DNA from: Streptomyces lienomycini
GTDB taxonomy: Bacteria > Actinomycetota > Actinomycetes > Streptomycetales > Streptomycetaceae
NCBI RefSeq assembly: GCF_027947595.1
Contig: NZ_CP116257.1
Coordinates: forward strand, 5,702,001-5,766,000
Direction: 5' to 3'
DNA length: 64,000 bases
Positions within the stretch are counted from its first letter, which is position 1. Each line of letters opens with the position of its first letter. Below, piece by piece: positions 1-8,134 of this stretch. The notes beneath the pieces are model-generated. The model saw only the letters and a list, made by a program, of their open reading frames with translations. It was not told the DNA's origin and ran no database searches. Both the position numbers and the translations under genes were made by a program.

Positions 1-620
1 CCGGGCTCGTGGTGCGCCGGGACGACCTGCGGCAGGCGACGAGGGAGGGGCGTGAGGGGAATCTCGTGCTGTTCGTCGTCGACGCCTCCGGGTCGATGGC
101 CGCGCGGCAGCGGATGAGTGCCGTCAAGGGTGCCGTGCTGTCGCTGCTGCTGGACGCGTACCAACGGCGGGACAAGGTGGGGCTGGTGACCTTCCGGGGT
201 TCGGCGGCCGATGTGGCGCTGCCGCCGACGTCGTCGGTCGACGCGGCGGCGGTGCGGCTGGAGTCGCTGCCGACCGGGGGGCGTACGCCGCTGGCCGCCG
301 GGCTGCTGCGCGCCCACGAGGTGCTGCGGGTGGAGCGGTTGCGGGATCCGGCCCGGCGGGCGCTGGTCGTGGTGGTGACGGACGGGCGGGCCACCGGCGG
401 CCCCGAGCCCGTCGCGCTGGCGGGGCGCGCGGCGCGGCTGTTCGCCGCCGACGGGGTCGCCTCGGTGGTCGTGGACTGCGAGTCGGGTCCCGTGCGGCTC
501 GGGCTCGCCGGGCGGCTGGCGGGTGAGCTGGGCGGTACGGCGGTGACGCTGGACGAGCTGCGGGCGGACTCGATCGCCGGTCTCGTGAAGGACGTGCAGG
601 GCAGCAGGAGGGCCGCGTAA
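1..620 (+). CDS. VWA-domain cobaltochelatase/Mg-chelatase D-like subunit, C-terminal part (partial)
   Basis: The gene enters from the left edge, so only its C-terminal part is visible. It contains a von Willebrand A domain: a MIDAS motif DASGSMAA directly after a hydrophobic strand (LVLFVV), the conserved threonine region in TGGRTPL, and the third metal-site aspartate in VVTDGRA. In this context the family is the ChlD/CobT-type subunit of a cobalt or magnesium chelatase, which couples AAA+ ATP hydrolysis to metal insertion into a corrin ring. The AAA+ part must lie upstream of the window. Its stop overlaps the cobO start by one base (TAATG), which indicates an operon with the cobalamin genes. 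The exact substrate, cobalt in hydrogenobyrinate diamide, is inferred from the neighbours. Confidence 0.85.
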   Translation, partial: GLVVRRDDLRQATREGREGNLVLFVVDASGSMAARQRMSAVKGAVLSLLLDAYQRRDKVGLVTFRGSAADVALPPTSSVDAAAVRLESLPTGGRTPLAAGLLRAHEVLRVERLRDPARRALVVVVTDGRATGGPEPVALAGRAARLFAADGVASVVVDCESGPVRLGLAGRLAGELGGTAVTLDELRADSIAGLVKDVQGSRRAA

Positions 621-1219
621 TGCCGCAGGGCAAGCCGAGTGTCGTACCGGACGACGGGCTGACGACCCGTCAGCGGCGCAACCGTCCGTTGGTCGTGGTG
701 CACACGGGCGTCGGGAAGGGCAAGTCCACCGCCGCGTTCGGGCTGGCGCTGCGCGCCTGGAACCAGGGGTGGCCGATCGGGGTGTTCCAGTTCGTCAAGT
801 CGGCCAAGTGGAAGGTCGGCGAGGAGAACGCCCTGCGGGTGCTGGGCGCCAGCGGCGAGGGCGGGTCCGTCGCCTGGCACAAGATGGGCGAGGGCTGGTC
901 CTGGGTCCAGCGCGACGCGCAGCTGGACAACGAGGAGAAGGCCCGCGAGGGCTGGGAGCAGGTCAAGCGGGACCTGGCCGCCGAGACGTACAAGCTGTAC
1001 GTGCTGGACGAGTTCGCCTATCCGATGCACTGGGGGTGGGTCGACACCGACGAGGTGGTGTCCGTGCTGCGCGAGCGGCCCGGGACCCAGCATGTCGTGA
1101 TCACCGGGCGGAACGCGCCCGGGGCGCTGGTGGAGTGCGCCGATCTCGTCACCGACATGTCCAAGGTCAAGCATCCGATGGACGCGGGGCAGAAGGGGCA
1201 GAGGGGCATCGAGTGGTGA
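620..1219 (+). CDS. cobO: Cob(I)yrinic acid a,c-diamide adenosyltransferase
   Basis: The 199-residue protein matches the usual length of CobO/BtuR. A P-loop GVGKGKST lies at residues 30-37, followed by the family features VLDEFAYP and, near the C terminus, a conserved VTDMSKVKHP segment. The enzyme transfers the 5'-deoxyadenosyl group of ATP to cobalt of the corrinoid in the cytoplasm. The ATG at 620 overlaps the stop of the chelatase gene, and its own stop overlaps the GTG start of cobB by four bases, so the three genes are probably translationally coupled. Confidence 0.95.
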   Translation: MPQGKPSVVPDDGLTTRQRRNRPLVVVHTGVGKGKSTAAFGLALRAWNQGWPIGVFQFVKSAKWKVGEENALRVLGASGEGGSVAWHKMGEGWSWVQRDAQLDNEEKAREGWEQVKRDLAAETYKLYVLDEFAYPMHWGWVDTDEVVSVLRERPGTQHVVITGRNAPGALVECADLVTDMSKVKHPMDAGQKGQRGIEW

Positions 1220-2721
1220 CGTCCTCCGGCTCCGTCGGTCCTGCTGGCTCCGTCGGTCCCGCCGGCTCGGCCGTTCCCCGGCTGGTCGTCGCCGCGCCTT
1301 CGTCCGGCAGCGGCAAGACCGCCGTCGCCACCGGGTTGATGGCCGCGCTCACGGCGCGCGGGCTCACCGTGTCCCCGCACAAGGTCGGGCCCGACTACAT
1401 CGACCCCGGCTACCACGCGCTCGCCACCGGGCGGGTGGGGCGGAACCTCGACGCGTATCTGTGCGGGCCCGAGCTGGTCGGGCCGCTGTTCCTGCACGGG
1501 GCGCGCGGGTGCGACCTCGCCGTCGTCGAGGGTGTGATGGGGCTGTACGACGGGGCGGCGGGCGAGGGGGAACTCGCCTCCACCGCGCAGGTCGCCAAGC
1601 TGCTGCGGGCGCCGGTGGTACTGGTCGTGGACGCGTCGTCGCAGTCGCGGTCGGTGGCGGCGCTGGTGCACGGGTTCGTGTCCTGGGACCCGGAGGTGCG
1701 GATCGGGGGCGTGATCCTGAACAAGGTCGCGTCGGACCGGCACGAGGCGCTGCTGCGGGAGGCGGTGGACTCCGTCGGGGTGCCGGTCCTCGGGGTGTTG
1801 CGGCGGGCGCCGCGGGTCGACGTGCCGTCGCGGCATCTGGGCCTGGTGCCGGTTGCGGAGCGGCGCGGTGCGGCGGTGGACGCCGTTGACGCGATGGCGG
1901 CGCAGGTCGCGGGCGGGTGCGATCTGGAGGCGTTGGTCCGGCTGGCGCGGAGTGCGGGGCCCTTGGGTTGTGCGGCTTGGGATGCGGGTGAGGCCTTGGT
2001 TTCCTCGCCCCCGCCGCGCCTTCCCGTCCCGTCCCCGGGGGCAGCGCCCCCAGACCCCCGCCCTCGGCCTGGACGGCCTGGTCCTCAAGCGCCGGGCGGG
2101 CCGGAGGGCGCCGGCCGGGGTGTGAAGGTCGCCATGGCCGGTGGGCCCGCCTTCACGTTCTCCTACGCCGAGCACACCGAGCTGCTCGCCGCCGCCGGGG
2201 CCGAGGTCGTGCCGTTCGATCCGTTGCGGGACGAGGAGTTGCCCGAGGGGACCGCGGGGCTCGTCATCGGGGGCGGGTTCCCGGAGGTGTACGCCTCCGA
2301 GCTGTCCGCCAACGAGGGGCTGCGGAAGTCCGTCGCCGAGCTGGCGCTGAGCGGGGCTCCCGTCGCCGCCGAGTGTGCGGGGCTGCTGTACCTGTGCCGG
2401 GAGTTGGACGGGTTGCCGATGTGCGGGGTGCTGGACGCCTCCGCGCGGATGTCGGAGCGGCTGACGCTGGGCTACCGGGACGCCGTGGCCGTGTCCGACA
2501 GTTCGCTGGCCGTCGCGGGGACGCGGATGCGGGGGCACGAGTTCCACCGGACGGTCGTGGAGCCGGGGGCCGGGGCGGCGCCGGCCTGGGGGATGCGGGC
2601 GCCGGAGCGGCGCGTCGAGGGATTCGTGGAGCGCGGTGTGCACGCGAGCTATCTGCACACGCACTGGGCGGCCGAGCCCGGTGTCGCCCGTCGGTTCGTG
2701 GAGAGGTGCCGGACGTCATGA
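1216..2721 (+). CDS. cobB: Cobyrinate/hydrogenobyrinate a,c-diamide synthase, with an in-frame repeat insertion
   Basis: The protein has an N-terminal DTBS-like ATPase domain with P-loop APSSGSGKT (residues 27-35) and a C-terminal class I glutamine amidotransferase domain with the nucleophile region AAECAGLLYLC (Cys at about residue 387) and a terminal HASYLHTHWA histidine. It amidates the a and c side chains using glutamine and ATP. I chose GTG 1216 because it overlaps the cobO stop (GTGA); the reading frame is open further upstream but inside cobO. The N terminus has a GPAGSV duplication. Between the two domains, about residues 263-297 are encoded by a dispersed non-coding repeat (see the repeat at 2002), giving a Pro/Arg-rich linker absent from typical CobB. 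Both catalytic domains look intact, so I expect a working enzyme. Confidence 0.93.
   Translation: MTSSGSVGPAGSVGPAGSAVPRLVVAAPSSGSGKTAVATGLMAALTARGLTVSPHKVGPDYIDPGYHALATGRVGRNLDAYLCGPELVGPLFLHGARGCDLAVVEGVMGLYDGAAGEGELASTAQVAKLLRAPVVLVVDASSQSRSVAALVHGFVSWDPEVRIGGVILNKVASDRHEALLREAVDSVGVPVLGVLRRAPRVDVPSRHLGLVPVAERRGAAVDAVDAMAAQVAGGCDLEALVRLARSAGPLGCAAWDAGEALVSSPPPRLPVPSPGAAPPDPRPRPGRPGPQAPGGPEGAGRGVKVAMAGGPAFTFSYAEHTELLAAAGAEVVPFDPLRDEELPEGTAGLVIGGGFPEVYASELSANEGLRKSVAELALSGAPVAAECAGLLYLCRELDGLPMCGVLDASARMSERLTLGYRDAVAVSDSSLAVAGTRMRGHEFHRTVVEPGAGAAPAWGMRAPERRVEGFVERGVHASYLHTHWAAEPGVARRFVERCRTS
2002..2104 (+). repeat. Dispersed ~100-bp repeat, copy A, inside cobB
   Basis: This stretch is about 85 percent identical, by eye over its whole length, to the reverse complement of the intergenic copy at 53191-53295. 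Landmarks shared by both copies, in order, are CGCCCCCGCCG, TTCCCGTCC, a GGGGGC/GCCCCC hairpin, CAGACCCCC, CGGCCTG, ACGGCCT, GTCCTCAA and CGCCGG. It is read in frame as part of CobB. Confidence 0.85.
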
Positions 2722-3467
2722 GCAGCAGGCTGATCGGGGTGGGAGTCGGGCCCGGGGACCCCGAGCTGGTGACCGTGAAGGGCGTCAACGCGCTGCGGGA
2801 CGCCGACGCGGTGGTCGTGCCGGTGATGGCCGCACCCGATGGGAGGGACGGCGGCGAGCGCGGCCGCGCCGAGGCGACCGTGCTGCACTACGTGGGCGCG
2901 GAGAAGGTCGTACGGGTGGTGTTCGCGCTGAACGAGCGCGCCGACCGGGCGCGGCGCGAGGCGGCCTGGGACGCGGCCGGGGAGCGGGTGGCCGGGCTGC
3001 TGCGGGAGCATGCCGCCGTCGCCTTCGCGACCATCGGGGATCCCAACGTGTACTCGACCTTCACCTACCTCGCGCAGACCGTCGGCGCGCTCGTGCCGGG
3101 GACGGTCGTGGAGACCGTGCCGGGGATCACCGCGATGCAGGATCTCGCGGCGCGGTCGGGGGCCGTGCTGACGGAGGGCACCGAGCCGTTGACGCTGGTG
3201 CCGGTCACCGCGGGGTCCGCGGTGCTCAAGGAGGCGCTGCACGGGCCCGGCACGGTCGTCGCGTACAAGTTCGGCCGGCAGGCCGCCGAGGTGGCCGAGG
3301 CGCTGCGGGAGAGCGGGCGGCTGGACGACGCGGTGTGGGGGTCGGCGCTGGGGCTGCCGGAGGAGTCGGTGCGGCCGGCCGGCGAGCTGGACGGGGCGCC
3401 GCTGCCGTATCTGTCGACGCTGATCGCACCCGCCCGGCGCGAGGGCGGGCGGGGCGGGAAGCTGTGA
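2718..3467 (+). CDS. cobI: Precorrin-2 C20-methyltransferase
   Basis: The 249-residue protein is a tetrapyrrole methylase: it opens with the SAM-binding motif GVGVGPGDPELVTVKG and continues with ATIGDPNVYSTF and ETVPGITAMQDLAA, the signature loops of the CobI/CbiL group. It methylates C20 of precorrin-2 using S-adenosylmethionine in the cytoplasm. ATG 2718 overlaps the cobB stop (ATGA). It is the last gene of this leftward block before a convergent metal transporter. Assignment to C20 rather than another position rests on the sequence of these loops and on CobM, CobJ and CobL being present separately. Confidence 0.92.
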   Translation: MSSRLIGVGVGPGDPELVTVKGVNALRDADAVVVPVMAAPDGRDGGERGRAEATVLHYVGAEKVVRVVFALNERADRARREAAWDAAGERVAGLLREHAAVAFATIGDPNVYSTFTYLAQTVGALVPGTVVETVPGITAMQDLAARSGAVLTEGTEPLTLVPVTAGSAVLKEALHGPGTVVAYKFGRQAAEVAEALRESGRLDDAVWGSALGLPEESVRPAGELDGAPLPYLSTLIAPARREGGRGGKL

Positions 3468-3487
3468 GCGCCCGTGACGACGGGTGC
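3468..3487. terminator. Hairpin between convergent cobI and ZIP transporter genes
   Basis: GCGCCCGT and ACGGGTGC form an 8-bp stem (one G-T pair) around a 4-base loop, immediately after the cobI stop and before the end of the convergent transporter gene. The position suits a bidirectional terminator. No long T-run follows, as is common in Streptomyces. Confidence 0.5.
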
Positions 3488-3499
3488 GGCTCGCGGCGC

Positions 3500-4228
3500 T
3501 CAGTCGGCGATGCCGACCACCAGCCAGATGAACGCCGCACCCGCGACCGTGCACAGCAGGGTCGAGCGGGCGGGGTGCTCGTGGTGGGCCTCGGGCAGGA
3601 TCTCGGCCGCGGCGAGGTAGAGGAGCACGCCGCCGAAGAGACCGAGATAGGCGCCGAGCGCGCCCTCGGGGATGGTGAAGAGCAGGGTGGAGGCCGCGCC
3701 GAGGACGGGGGCGATCGCGTCGGCGACCAGCATCGCGATGGCGCGGCGGCGGGCGTTGCCGTACAGGCTGGTCAGTGTGTAGGTGTTGAAGCCGTCCGCG
3801 AAGTCGTGGGCGATCACGGCCATCGCCACCGCCGCGCCCATGCCGCCGCCGACCTGGAAGGCCGCGCCGATCGCCACGCCGTCCATCGCGCTGTGCCCGA
3901 CCATCGCGGCGGCGGCCGTCAGGCCCACCTCGGGCGAGCGCCCGCCGTGCTCGTCGCCGCCGTGTGCGGCGCGGCGGGCCGCCAGCAGGCGTTCCACGAG
4001 GTGCGCGAGCAGGAATCCGGCGACGAAGAGCAGCAGTGCGGCCGGCACGCCGAACACCTCGTCGCCCGCCGCCTCCAGGGCCTCGGGCAGCAGGTCGAGG
4101 CCGACGACGCCCAGCATGAGGCCGCCGGCCAGGCCCAGGACCAGGTGGCGCCGGTCGGTCACGCGCTGCGCCGTCCAGCCGCCGGCCAGCGTCATCAGGA
4201 ACGCGCCGAGCGCGACGAAGACCGCCAT
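3500..4228 (-). CDS. ZIP-family divalent metal transporter
   Basis: The protein (242 residues from ATG 4228) is an integral membrane protein with about eight hydrophobic segments. Helix IV carries VGHSAMDGVAIG and helix V carries IAHDFADGFN, the paired His/Asp metal-site motifs of ZIP transporters. It should import zinc or a similar divalent metal. It is convergent with cobI and divergent from cobM, inside the cobalamin region, so import of cobalt for corrin synthesis is a reasonable inference but not shown. I preferred ATG 4228, which has AAGGG just upstream; in-frame GTG 4249 and TTG 4279 would add 7 or 17 residues. A cytoplasmic loop with His, Asp and Glu residues lies between helices III and IV. 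Confidence 0.85.
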   Translation of the reverse strand: MAVFVALGAFLMTLAGGWTAQRVTDRRHLVLGLAGGLMLGVVGLDLLPEALEAAGDEVFGVPAALLLFVAGFLLAHLVERLLAARRAAHGGDEHGGRSPEVGLTAAAAMVGHSAMDGVAIGAAFQVGGGMGAAVAMAVIAHDFADGFNTYTLTSLYGNARRRAIAMLVADAIAPVLGAASTLLFTIPEGALGAYLGLFGGVLLYLAAAEILPEAHHEHPARSTLLCTVAGAAFIWLVVGIAD

Positions 4229-4323
4229 GGGCCCTTGGTATCCGATCACCCCGCGTTCACGCGCGTACGACAGCAGCAACCGCAGTAAATATGCGCAGGA
4301 TGCACAGGAGAGGACCGAAAACG

Positions 4324-5136
4324 ATGGATTCCGAGGCCAAGGTGACCTTCGTCGGTGCCGGTCCCGGCGCCGCCGATCTACTGACGTTCCGTGCGGCGCG
4401 TGCCATCGCCGAGGCGGACGTGGTGATCTGGGCGGCGAGCCTGGTCCAGGCGGAGGTGCTCCAGCACGCGCGGGAGGGTGCCGAGGTGCTGGACTCGGCG
4501 ACGTTGTCGCTGGAGGACGTGGTCGCCGTCTACCGGCGGGCGCGGGCGGAGGGGCTGCGGGTGGCCCGCATCCACTCCGGGGACCCGGCGCTGTGGGGCG
4601 GGACGCAGGAGCAGCTCGACCGATGCGCGGAGATCGGCGTGGCGACCGAGATCGTGCCCGGTGTCTCCGCGTTCTCCGCGGTCGCGGCGCTCGCCGGGCG
4701 GGAGCTGACGATTCCCGAGGTCGCGCAGTCCGTGATCCTCACCCGGCTCGGCGGGGGCAAGACGCCGATGCCGCCCGGGGAGGAGGTCCGCGAGTTCGCG
4801 AAGCACGGCACGACCATGGCGGTCTTCCTGTCGGCGGCGCGCAGCGGCCAGTTGGTGCGGGAGCTGCTGGAGGGCGGCTACCCGACCGAGACGCCGGTCG
4901 TCGTCGCCTACCAGGCCACCTGGCCGGAGGAGCTGGTCGTGCGGTGCACGATCGGCACGCTGGAGGAGACGGTCAAGGAGCACCGGCTCTGGAAGCACAC
5001 CCTGTTCCTGGTCGGCCCGGCGCTCGACGCGCACGGCACCCGCTCGCACCTGTACCACCCGGGGCACTTCCACGGCTATCGCAAGGCCGACCCCGAGGCA
5101 CGCCGTGAGTTGCGCTCGCGGGGTGCGAGCACGTGA
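4324..5136 (+). CDS. cobM: Precorrin-4 C11-methyltransferase
   Basis: The 270-residue protein is a tetrapyrrole methylase with the SAM motif VTFVGAGPGAADLLTFRA near residue 10, the IHSGDPALWG loop, and the VPGVSAFSAVAALAGRELT segment typical of CobM/CbiF. It methylates C11 of precorrin-4. ATG 4324 follows a good ribosome-binding site (AGGAGAGG at about 4306) and starts a new transcription unit divergent from the ZIP gene. An in-frame ATG at 4291 is less likely because it has no ribosome-binding site. It overlaps cobL by four bases. Confidence 0.93.
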   Translation: MDSEAKVTFVGAGPGAADLLTFRAARAIAEADVVIWAASLVQAEVLQHAREGAEVLDSATLSLEDVVAVYRRARAEGLRVARIHSGDPALWGGTQEQLDRCAEIGVATEIVPGVSAFSAVAALAGRELTIPEVAQSVILTRLGGGKTPMPPGEEVREFAKHGTTMAVFLSAARSGQLVRELLEGGYPTETPVVVAYQATWPEELVVRCTIGTLEETVKEHRLWKHTLFLVGPALDAHGTRSHLYHPGHFHGYRKADPEARRELRSRGAST

Positions 5137-6368
5137 TCACCGTGGTCGGGGCGGGGACCGGCTCCCCGCTGCCCGAGGACGTGGCCGACGGTGCGGAGCT
5201 GGTCGTCGGCGGGCGGCGGCACCTGGACGCCGTACGGCTGCCGGCAGGGGCCGGGACGGTCGTCCTGGGGGCGTTGGCGCCCGCGCTGGACACGGTCGCG
5301 GAGTACGTCGCGAAGGGGCGGCCGGTGACCGTGCTGGCTTCCGGTGATCCGGGGTTCTTCGGGATCGTGCGGGTGCTGGCGGAGCGGTTCGGTCGGGAGC
5401 GGCTGGACGTGCGGCCCGGGGTGTCGTCCGTCGCGGCGGCCTTCGCGCGGGCCGGGTTGCCGTGGGACGACGCCGTGGTGGCCAGCGCGCACGGGCGGGA
5501 CCTGCGGAGGGCGGTGAACCTGTGCCGGGCGCACCCGAAGGTCGCCGTGCTGACCGGTCCCGGGGCCGGTCCCGCGGAGCTGGGGGACGCGCTCGGGTCC
5601 GACGGGCGGGTGTTCGTCGTCGCCTCCGCGCTGGGTTCGGCCGAGGAGCGGGTGGAGCGGGTGACGCCCGCCGAGGCGGCCGTACGCGACTGGGGTGCGG
5701 CGGTGAGCGTGGTGCTGTGCCTGGACGAGGCGCGGGCGCTGGGGCCGGTGCGGGCGGTGGCGGGGCCGCGGCCGGGGCCCGCGGGGTGGGCGCTGGACGA
5801 GGCGGAGTTCGCCCACCGCGACTCCATGATCACCAAGTTCGAGGTGCGGGCGCTGGCGCTGGCGCGGCTCGGGCCGCGCCCCGGCGACCTGGTGTGGGAC
5901 GTCGGCGCGGGCTCCGGGTCGGTGGCCGTGGAGTGTGCGCGGCTGGGTGCCGCCGTCACCGCCGTCGAGAAGACGCCGGACGGGGTCGGGCGGGTCCGCG
6001 CCAACGCCGCCGCGCACGGCGTCGACGTGCGGGTGGTGCACGGGGCGGCGCCCGCGGTCCTGTCCGGCCTCGGGGACGACCCCGACGCCGTGTTCGTGGG
6101 CGGTGGCGGGCGCGAGCTGCCCGCGATCGTCGCCGCGTGTGCGCGGCGGGCCCGGCGCGTCGTGGTCGTCGCCGTGGCCGCGCTCGACCGGGTGCCGGCG
6201 GCCCGCGAGGCGCTGCTCGGCGCCGGGCTCGTGTGCGACGGGGTGCTGCTGCAGTCGTCGCGGCTGGCGCCGCTGCCGGGGGACGTGACCCGGCTGGCGG
6301 CCGCCAATCCCGTCTTCCTGCTGTGGGGCGTCAGGCCGCACGGCCGTACCGAAGGAGTTTCCCCTTGA
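5133..6368 (+). CDS. cobL: Precorrin-6Y C5,15-methyltransferase (decarboxylating)
   Basis: This 411-residue bifunctional protein has an N-terminal tetrapyrrole methylase (CbiE-like, residues 1-200, with VLASGDPGFFGI and VRPGVSSVAAAFARAG) and a C-terminal Rossmann methyltransferase (CbiT-like, motif VWDVGAGSGSVAVECA near residue 255). Together they methylate C5 and C15 and decarboxylate the C12 acetate. GTG 5133 overlaps the cobM stop, and the 3' end overlaps the TTG start of the next gene. The length is normal for the fused CobL form of the aerobic pathway. Confidence 0.93.
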   Translation: MITVVGAGTGSPLPEDVADGAELVVGGRRHLDAVRLPAGAGTVVLGALAPALDTVAEYVAKGRPVTVLASGDPGFFGIVRVLAERFGRERLDVRPGVSSVAAAFARAGLPWDDAVVASAHGRDLRRAVNLCRAHPKVAVLTGPGAGPAELGDALGSDGRVFVVASALGSAEERVERVTPAEAAVRDWGAAVSVVLCLDEARALGPVRAVAGPRPGPAGWALDEAEFAHRDSMITKFEVRALALARLGPRPGDLVWDVGAGSGSVAVECARLGAAVTAVEKTPDGVGRVRANAAAHGVDVRVVHGAAPAVLSGLGDDPDAVFVGGGGRELPAIVAACARRARRVVVVAVAALDRVPAAREALLGAGLVCDGVLLQSSRLAPLPGDVTRLAAANPVFLLWGVRPHGRTEGVSP

Positions 6369-8134
6369 TCGGCCTCATCTCCGCCACGGCGGCGGGAGCG
6401 GCGGCGCGGGACCGGCTGGCCGCGGCGTGGCCGGACCGCACGCGGGTGTACGGGGGTCCCGTCGCGGACGCCGTACGGACCGCGTTCGCCGAGTGCGACC
6501 GGATCGTGTGCTTCCTGGCCACGGGCGCCGTGGTCCGGCTCGTGGCGCCGCTGCTGGACGACAAGCGCACCGACCCGGGTGTGGTGTGCGTCGACGAGGG
6601 CGGCCGGTTCGCCGTGTCGCTGGTCGGCGGGCACGGCGGCGGCGCCAACGGACTCGCGCGTGCGGTCGGCGAGGTGCTGGGCGCGGAGCCGGTGGTGACG
6701 ACGGCGACCGACGCCGTCGGGCTGGCCGGCCTGGACACGCTCGGACTGCCCGTGGAGGGCGACGTCGCCGGGGTGTCGCGGGCGCTGCTGGACGGCGTGC
6801 CGGTGGCCCTGCGCGCCGAGGTGGCGTGGCCGCTGCCGCCGCTGCGGGTGGCGCGGGAGGGGGCCGACGCGGCGTACGCGGTCCGGGTGACGGACCGCGC
6901 GGTGGAGCCGGCCGGGGGCGAGGTCGTCCTGCGTCCGCCGTCCCTGGTCGTCGGGGTCGGCGCCTCCCGGGGGGCGCCGGTCGGGGAGGTGCTCGGGCTG
7001 GTCCGGGACACCCTGCGCGAGGCGGGACTGTCCGCCGCGTCGGTCGCCGAACTGGCCACCGTGGACGCCAAGGCGGAGGAGCCGGGGATCGTCGGGGCCG
7101 CCGAGCGGCTGGGCGTGCCCCTGGTGACGTACCCGGCCGACGCGTTGGCGGGCGTGGAGGTGCCCAACCCCTCCGACGCGCCGCTCGCGGCCGTGGGCAC
7201 CCCGTCGGTCGCGGAGGCGGCGGCGCTGGTGGGCGGGGGTGAACTCCTGGTGCCCAAGCGGAAGTCGGCGGCGGCGCCCGCGAGGGCGACCTGCGCGGTC
7301 GTACGGCGTCCGGGGCGCGGGCGGCTCGCGGTGGTCGGGCTCGGGCCCGGTGCCCGGGACCTGGTGACGCCGCGGGCGCGGGCGGAGCTGCGGCGGGCGT
7401 CGGTGCTGGTCGGTCTCGACCAGTACGTCGACCAGATCCGCGATCTGCTGCGGCCCGGCACGCGGGTGCTGGAGTCGGGGCTCGGCGCGGAGGAGGAGCG
7501 GGCCCGGACGGCGGTCGAACAGGCGCGGCGCGGGCATGCCGTGGCGCTGATCGGCAGCGGGGACGCCGGGGTGTACGCGATGGCCTCGCCCGCGCTGGCC
7601 GAGGCGTCCGACGACATCGACGTGGTCGGGGTGCCGGGCGTGACGGCGGCCCTGGCGGCCGGGGCGATCCTGGGCGCACCGCTGGGCCACGACCACGTGT
7701 CGATCAGCCTGTCCGACCTGCACACGCCGTGGGAGGTCATCGAGCGGCGGGTGCGGGCGGCGGCCGAGGCGGATCTCGTCGTGACGTTCTACAACCCGCG
7801 CAGCCGGGGCCGGGACTGGCAGTTGCCCAAGGCCCTGGCGATCCTCGCGGAGCACCGGGAACCGTCGACTCCGGTGGGTGTGGTGCGCAACGCGTCGCGC
7901 GCCGACGAGTCCAGCCGCCTGTCCACGCTCGCCGCGCTCGATCCGGCGACCGTCGACATGATGACCGTCGTGACGGTGGGCAACACCGCGACCCGGGAGA
8001 TCTCCGGGCGCATGGTGACACCGCGCGGCTACCGCTGGCAGGAGGACCCGGCGACCCGCCGCTCCCCTGCCCCTTCCTCCCGGGCCTCGGGGTCCGGGAC
8101 GTTCGCATCCGAGCAACCCGAGGAGACCCTGTGA
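6365..8134 (+). CDS. cobJ: CbiG-CobJ fusion: cobalamin biosynthesis protein / precorrin-3B C17-methyltransferase
   Basis: The protein of 589 residues joins two functions. Residues 1 to about 305 are CbiG-like (ATGAVVRLVAPLLDDK, then SLVGGHGGGANGLAR), the family that opens the delta-lactone in ring contraction. From about residue 324 a tetrapyrrole methylase begins (VVGLGPGARDLVTPRA, then LIGSGDAGVYAMASP), matching CobJ/CbiH, which methylates C17 with ring contraction. TTG 6365 is chosen because AAGGAG lies 8 bases upstream and because TTGA overlaps the cobL stop; the frame is open far upstream but within cobL. The residues between the domains (about 300-320) are basic and probably a linker. 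Confidence 0.92.
   Translation: MIGLISATAAGAAARDRLAAAWPDRTRVYGGPVADAVRTAFAECDRIVCFLATGAVVRLVAPLLDDKRTDPGVVCVDEGGRFAVSLVGGHGGGANGLARAVGEVLGAEPVVTTATDAVGLAGLDTLGLPVEGDVAGVSRALLDGVPVALRAEVAWPLPPLRVAREGADAAYAVRVTDRAVEPAGGEVVLRPPSLVVGVGASRGAPVGEVLGLVRDTLREAGLSAASVAELATVDAKAEEPGIVGAAERLGVPLVTYPADALAGVEVPNPSDAPLAAVGTPSVAEAAALVGGGELLVPKRKSAAAPARATCAVVRRPGRGRLAVVGLGPGARDLVTPRARAELRRASVLVGLDQYVDQIRDLLRPGTRVLESGLGAEEERARTAVEQARRGHAVALIGSGDAGVYAMASPALAEASDDIDVVGVPGVTAALAAGAILGAPLGHDHVSISLSDLHTPWEVIERRVRAAAEADLVVTFYNPRSRGRDWQLPKALAILAEHREPSTPVGVVRNASRADESSRLSTLAALDPATVDMMTVVTVGNTATREISGRMVTPRGYRWQEDPATRRSPAPSSRASGSGTFASEQPEETL

Noticed and set aside
769..1215. Upstream extension of cobB in its own frame
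   Set aside because: The frame is open but lies entirely in cobO and encodes Arg/Gly-rich sequence. GTG 1216 overlapping the cobO stop is the natural start.
1018..2664. Long open frame on the minus strand through cobB
   Set aside because: The product is Arg/Pro/His-rich with no domain, and it is antisense to clear CobB motifs. High GC makes such frames common.
4229..4323. Cobalamin riboswitch before cobM
   Set aside because: The gap is only 95 bases and I see no B12-box or the multi-stem architecture; the space is too short.
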